Assembly (NCBI GenBank): GCA_903871715.1
Contig: CAIQHW010000262.1
Location: 1 to 7,288 of the forward strand
DNA length: 7,288 nt
Direction of reading: 5' to 3'
Source of the DNA: an uncultured bacterium
GTDB lineage: Bacteria; Bacteroidota; Bacteroidia; Chitinophagales; CAIODY01
In this document: positions 6,320 to 7,288 of the stretch, piece by piece
How positions within the stretch are numbered: the stretch's first letter is position 1
How the letters are laid out: every line of letters starts with the position of its first letter
Notes under the pieces: model-generated
What the model was told of the DNA's origin: nothing
What the model saw: the letters and a program-made list of their open reading frames with translations, nothing else
Databases searched by the model: none
Made by a program: the position numbers and the translations under genes

Positions 6320-7288
6320 TTAATATCCCAAAATTTTCATCATGCTCTCGGCTGTTTGTTCTTTACGAAATAGGCGGTCGGTCAAGTTTCCATCGGCATC
6401 CATTTGAATCAACACATGCTTGGGCGAAGGCACTAAACAATGTTTGATGCCACCATATCCGCTCAACGATTCTTGATAAGCACCCGTATGAAAAAAGCCA
6501 ATGTAGAGCGGTTCTTGGTTATAAATTTTGGGCAAATAAATTTGCGACACATGCACTTCGCTGTTGTAATAATCGTGGCTGTCGCAAGTTAATCCACCCA
6601 AGTTTACACGATGATATTCATGGTCCCAACCATTGATGGGCAGCATGATAAACTTTTGCCCAATGCCCCATGTGTCGGGCAGTGTGGTGATAAATGACGA
6701 GTCAATCATGTACCACAATTCTTGGTCGTTTTGCCATTTTTGCGCCAGCACTTTATAAATAGCTGCGCCACTTTCGCCTACAGTAAAACTCCCAAACTCG
6801 GTGTAGATATGGGGTACAGCCACTTTCGCTTTTTTGCAAGCATTTTTTATTTGCAACACAATTTCGCTAATCATGTATTCATAATCGTAAGTAAAATTGA
6901 GCGAATTGCGAATCGGAAAACCGCCGCCAATGTTGATAGAATCTAAATCGGCACATTCTTTTTTCAAGTCGCAATACACGTTGATGGCTTTGTTCAACTC
7001 ACTCCAATAATAGGCATCGTCCTTAATTCCAGTGTTAATAAAGAAGTGCAACATCTTCAATTTAAACTTTGGATTGTCGGCAATTTTATCTCGATAAAAG
7101 CTTTGAATATCGCGGCTTCTAATTCCTAATCGGCTGGTGTAAAATTGAAATTGTGGTTCTTCTTCGGCAGCTATTCTAATGCCGATATTGCACGATTCAA
7201 TTTTTACCAACTTTTCATAATCCTTAATTTCTTCTTTATTATCTAAAATGGGTGTAACGTTGAAACCCTCATTAATCATGGTACTCAA
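6320..7288 (-). CDS. Arginine decarboxylase, PLP-dependent fold type III, N-terminus beyond the right edge
   Basis: This enzyme decarboxylates arginine to agmatine, the entry to putrescine and spermidine synthesis, in the cytoplasm. The visible 322 residues are the C-terminal two thirds or so; relatives are around 460 residues, so roughly 140 are missing, including the PLP-binding lysine region. Numbering from the edge, one sees SRLGI at 52-56, LHFFINTGIKD at 80-90, the phosphate-loop NIGGGFPI at 119-126, YTEFGSFTVGESGA at 162-175, the active-site GGLTCDSHDYYNSE at 231-244 with C235, and the C-terminal PLP-contact GFFHTGAYQES at 264-274. The first visible codon, TTG at 7288-7286, is internal: the family continues upstream without a break. 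The pattern fits the Bacteroidota type rather than the longer E. coli SpeA. A related diamino-acid decarboxylase specificity (ornithine, lysine) is possible but less likely. Confidence 0.88.
   Translation of the reverse strand: MSTMINEGFNVTPILDNKEEIKDYEKLVKIESCNIGIRIAAEEEPQFQFYTSRLGIRSRDIQSFYRDKIADNPKFKLKMLHFFINTGIKDDAYYWSELNKAINVYCDLKKECADLDSINIGGGFPIRNSLNFTYDYEYMISEIVLQIKNACKKAKVAVPHIYTEFGSFTVGESGAAIYKVLAQKWQNDQELWYMIDSSFITTLPDTWGIGQKFIMLPINGWDHEYHRVNLGGLTCDSHDYYNSEVHVSQIYLPKIYNQEPLYIGFFHTGAYQESLSGYGGIKHCLVPSPKHVLIQMDADGNLTDRLFRKEQTAESMMKILGY

Noticed and set aside
7286..7288. TTG at the right edge as the start of the decarboxylase
   Set aside because: Family members continue upstream by roughly 140 residues including the PLP-lysine region, so this is an internal leucine codon of a gene cut by the window.

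Overview
The window looks like a chromosomal segment of an AT-rich Bacteroidota, most likely of the Chitinophagaceae/Sphingobacteriales/Flavobacteriia type. The grounds are strong A/T codon bias, the absence of clear Shine-Dalgarno sequences, and the close match, as I remember the family, of the right-edge arginine decarboxylase to Bacteroidota sequences. This placement is inference from protein character; no marker gene was compared.

Layout: the left 157 bases hold a possible divergent minus-strand gene running off the edge and an AT-rich gap. From 158 to 6300 six plus-strand genes are packed with overlaps or gaps of 1 to 5 bases, which suggests one operon. In order they are a polytopic O-antigen ligase/polymerase-family protein, an FkbM-family methyltransferase, mnmE (tRNA wobble-uridine modification GTPase), a small DUF3820 protein, an EamA-family transporter, and an RsmF-like rRNA m5C methyltransferase gene split by an in-frame TAA. 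A convergent minus-strand gene, a PLP-dependent arginine decarboxylase lacking its N-terminus, fills 6320 to the right edge.

The genes do not form one obvious pathway. The first two fit surface polysaccharide synthesis or decoration. mnmE and the rsmF-like gene act on translation RNAs. The DUF3820 gene and the transporter are of unknown specific role. The decarboxylase makes agmatine for polyamine synthesis.

The most notable observations are the nonsense codon directly after the catalytic TCSF motif of the rsmF-like gene, with 215 intact codons continuing in the same frame, and two 7-base-period tandem arrays inside mnmE. These arrays flank the NKID motif and are roughly inverted relative to each other. 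I saw no convincing new defence or mobile system, no RNA gene and no CRISPR array.
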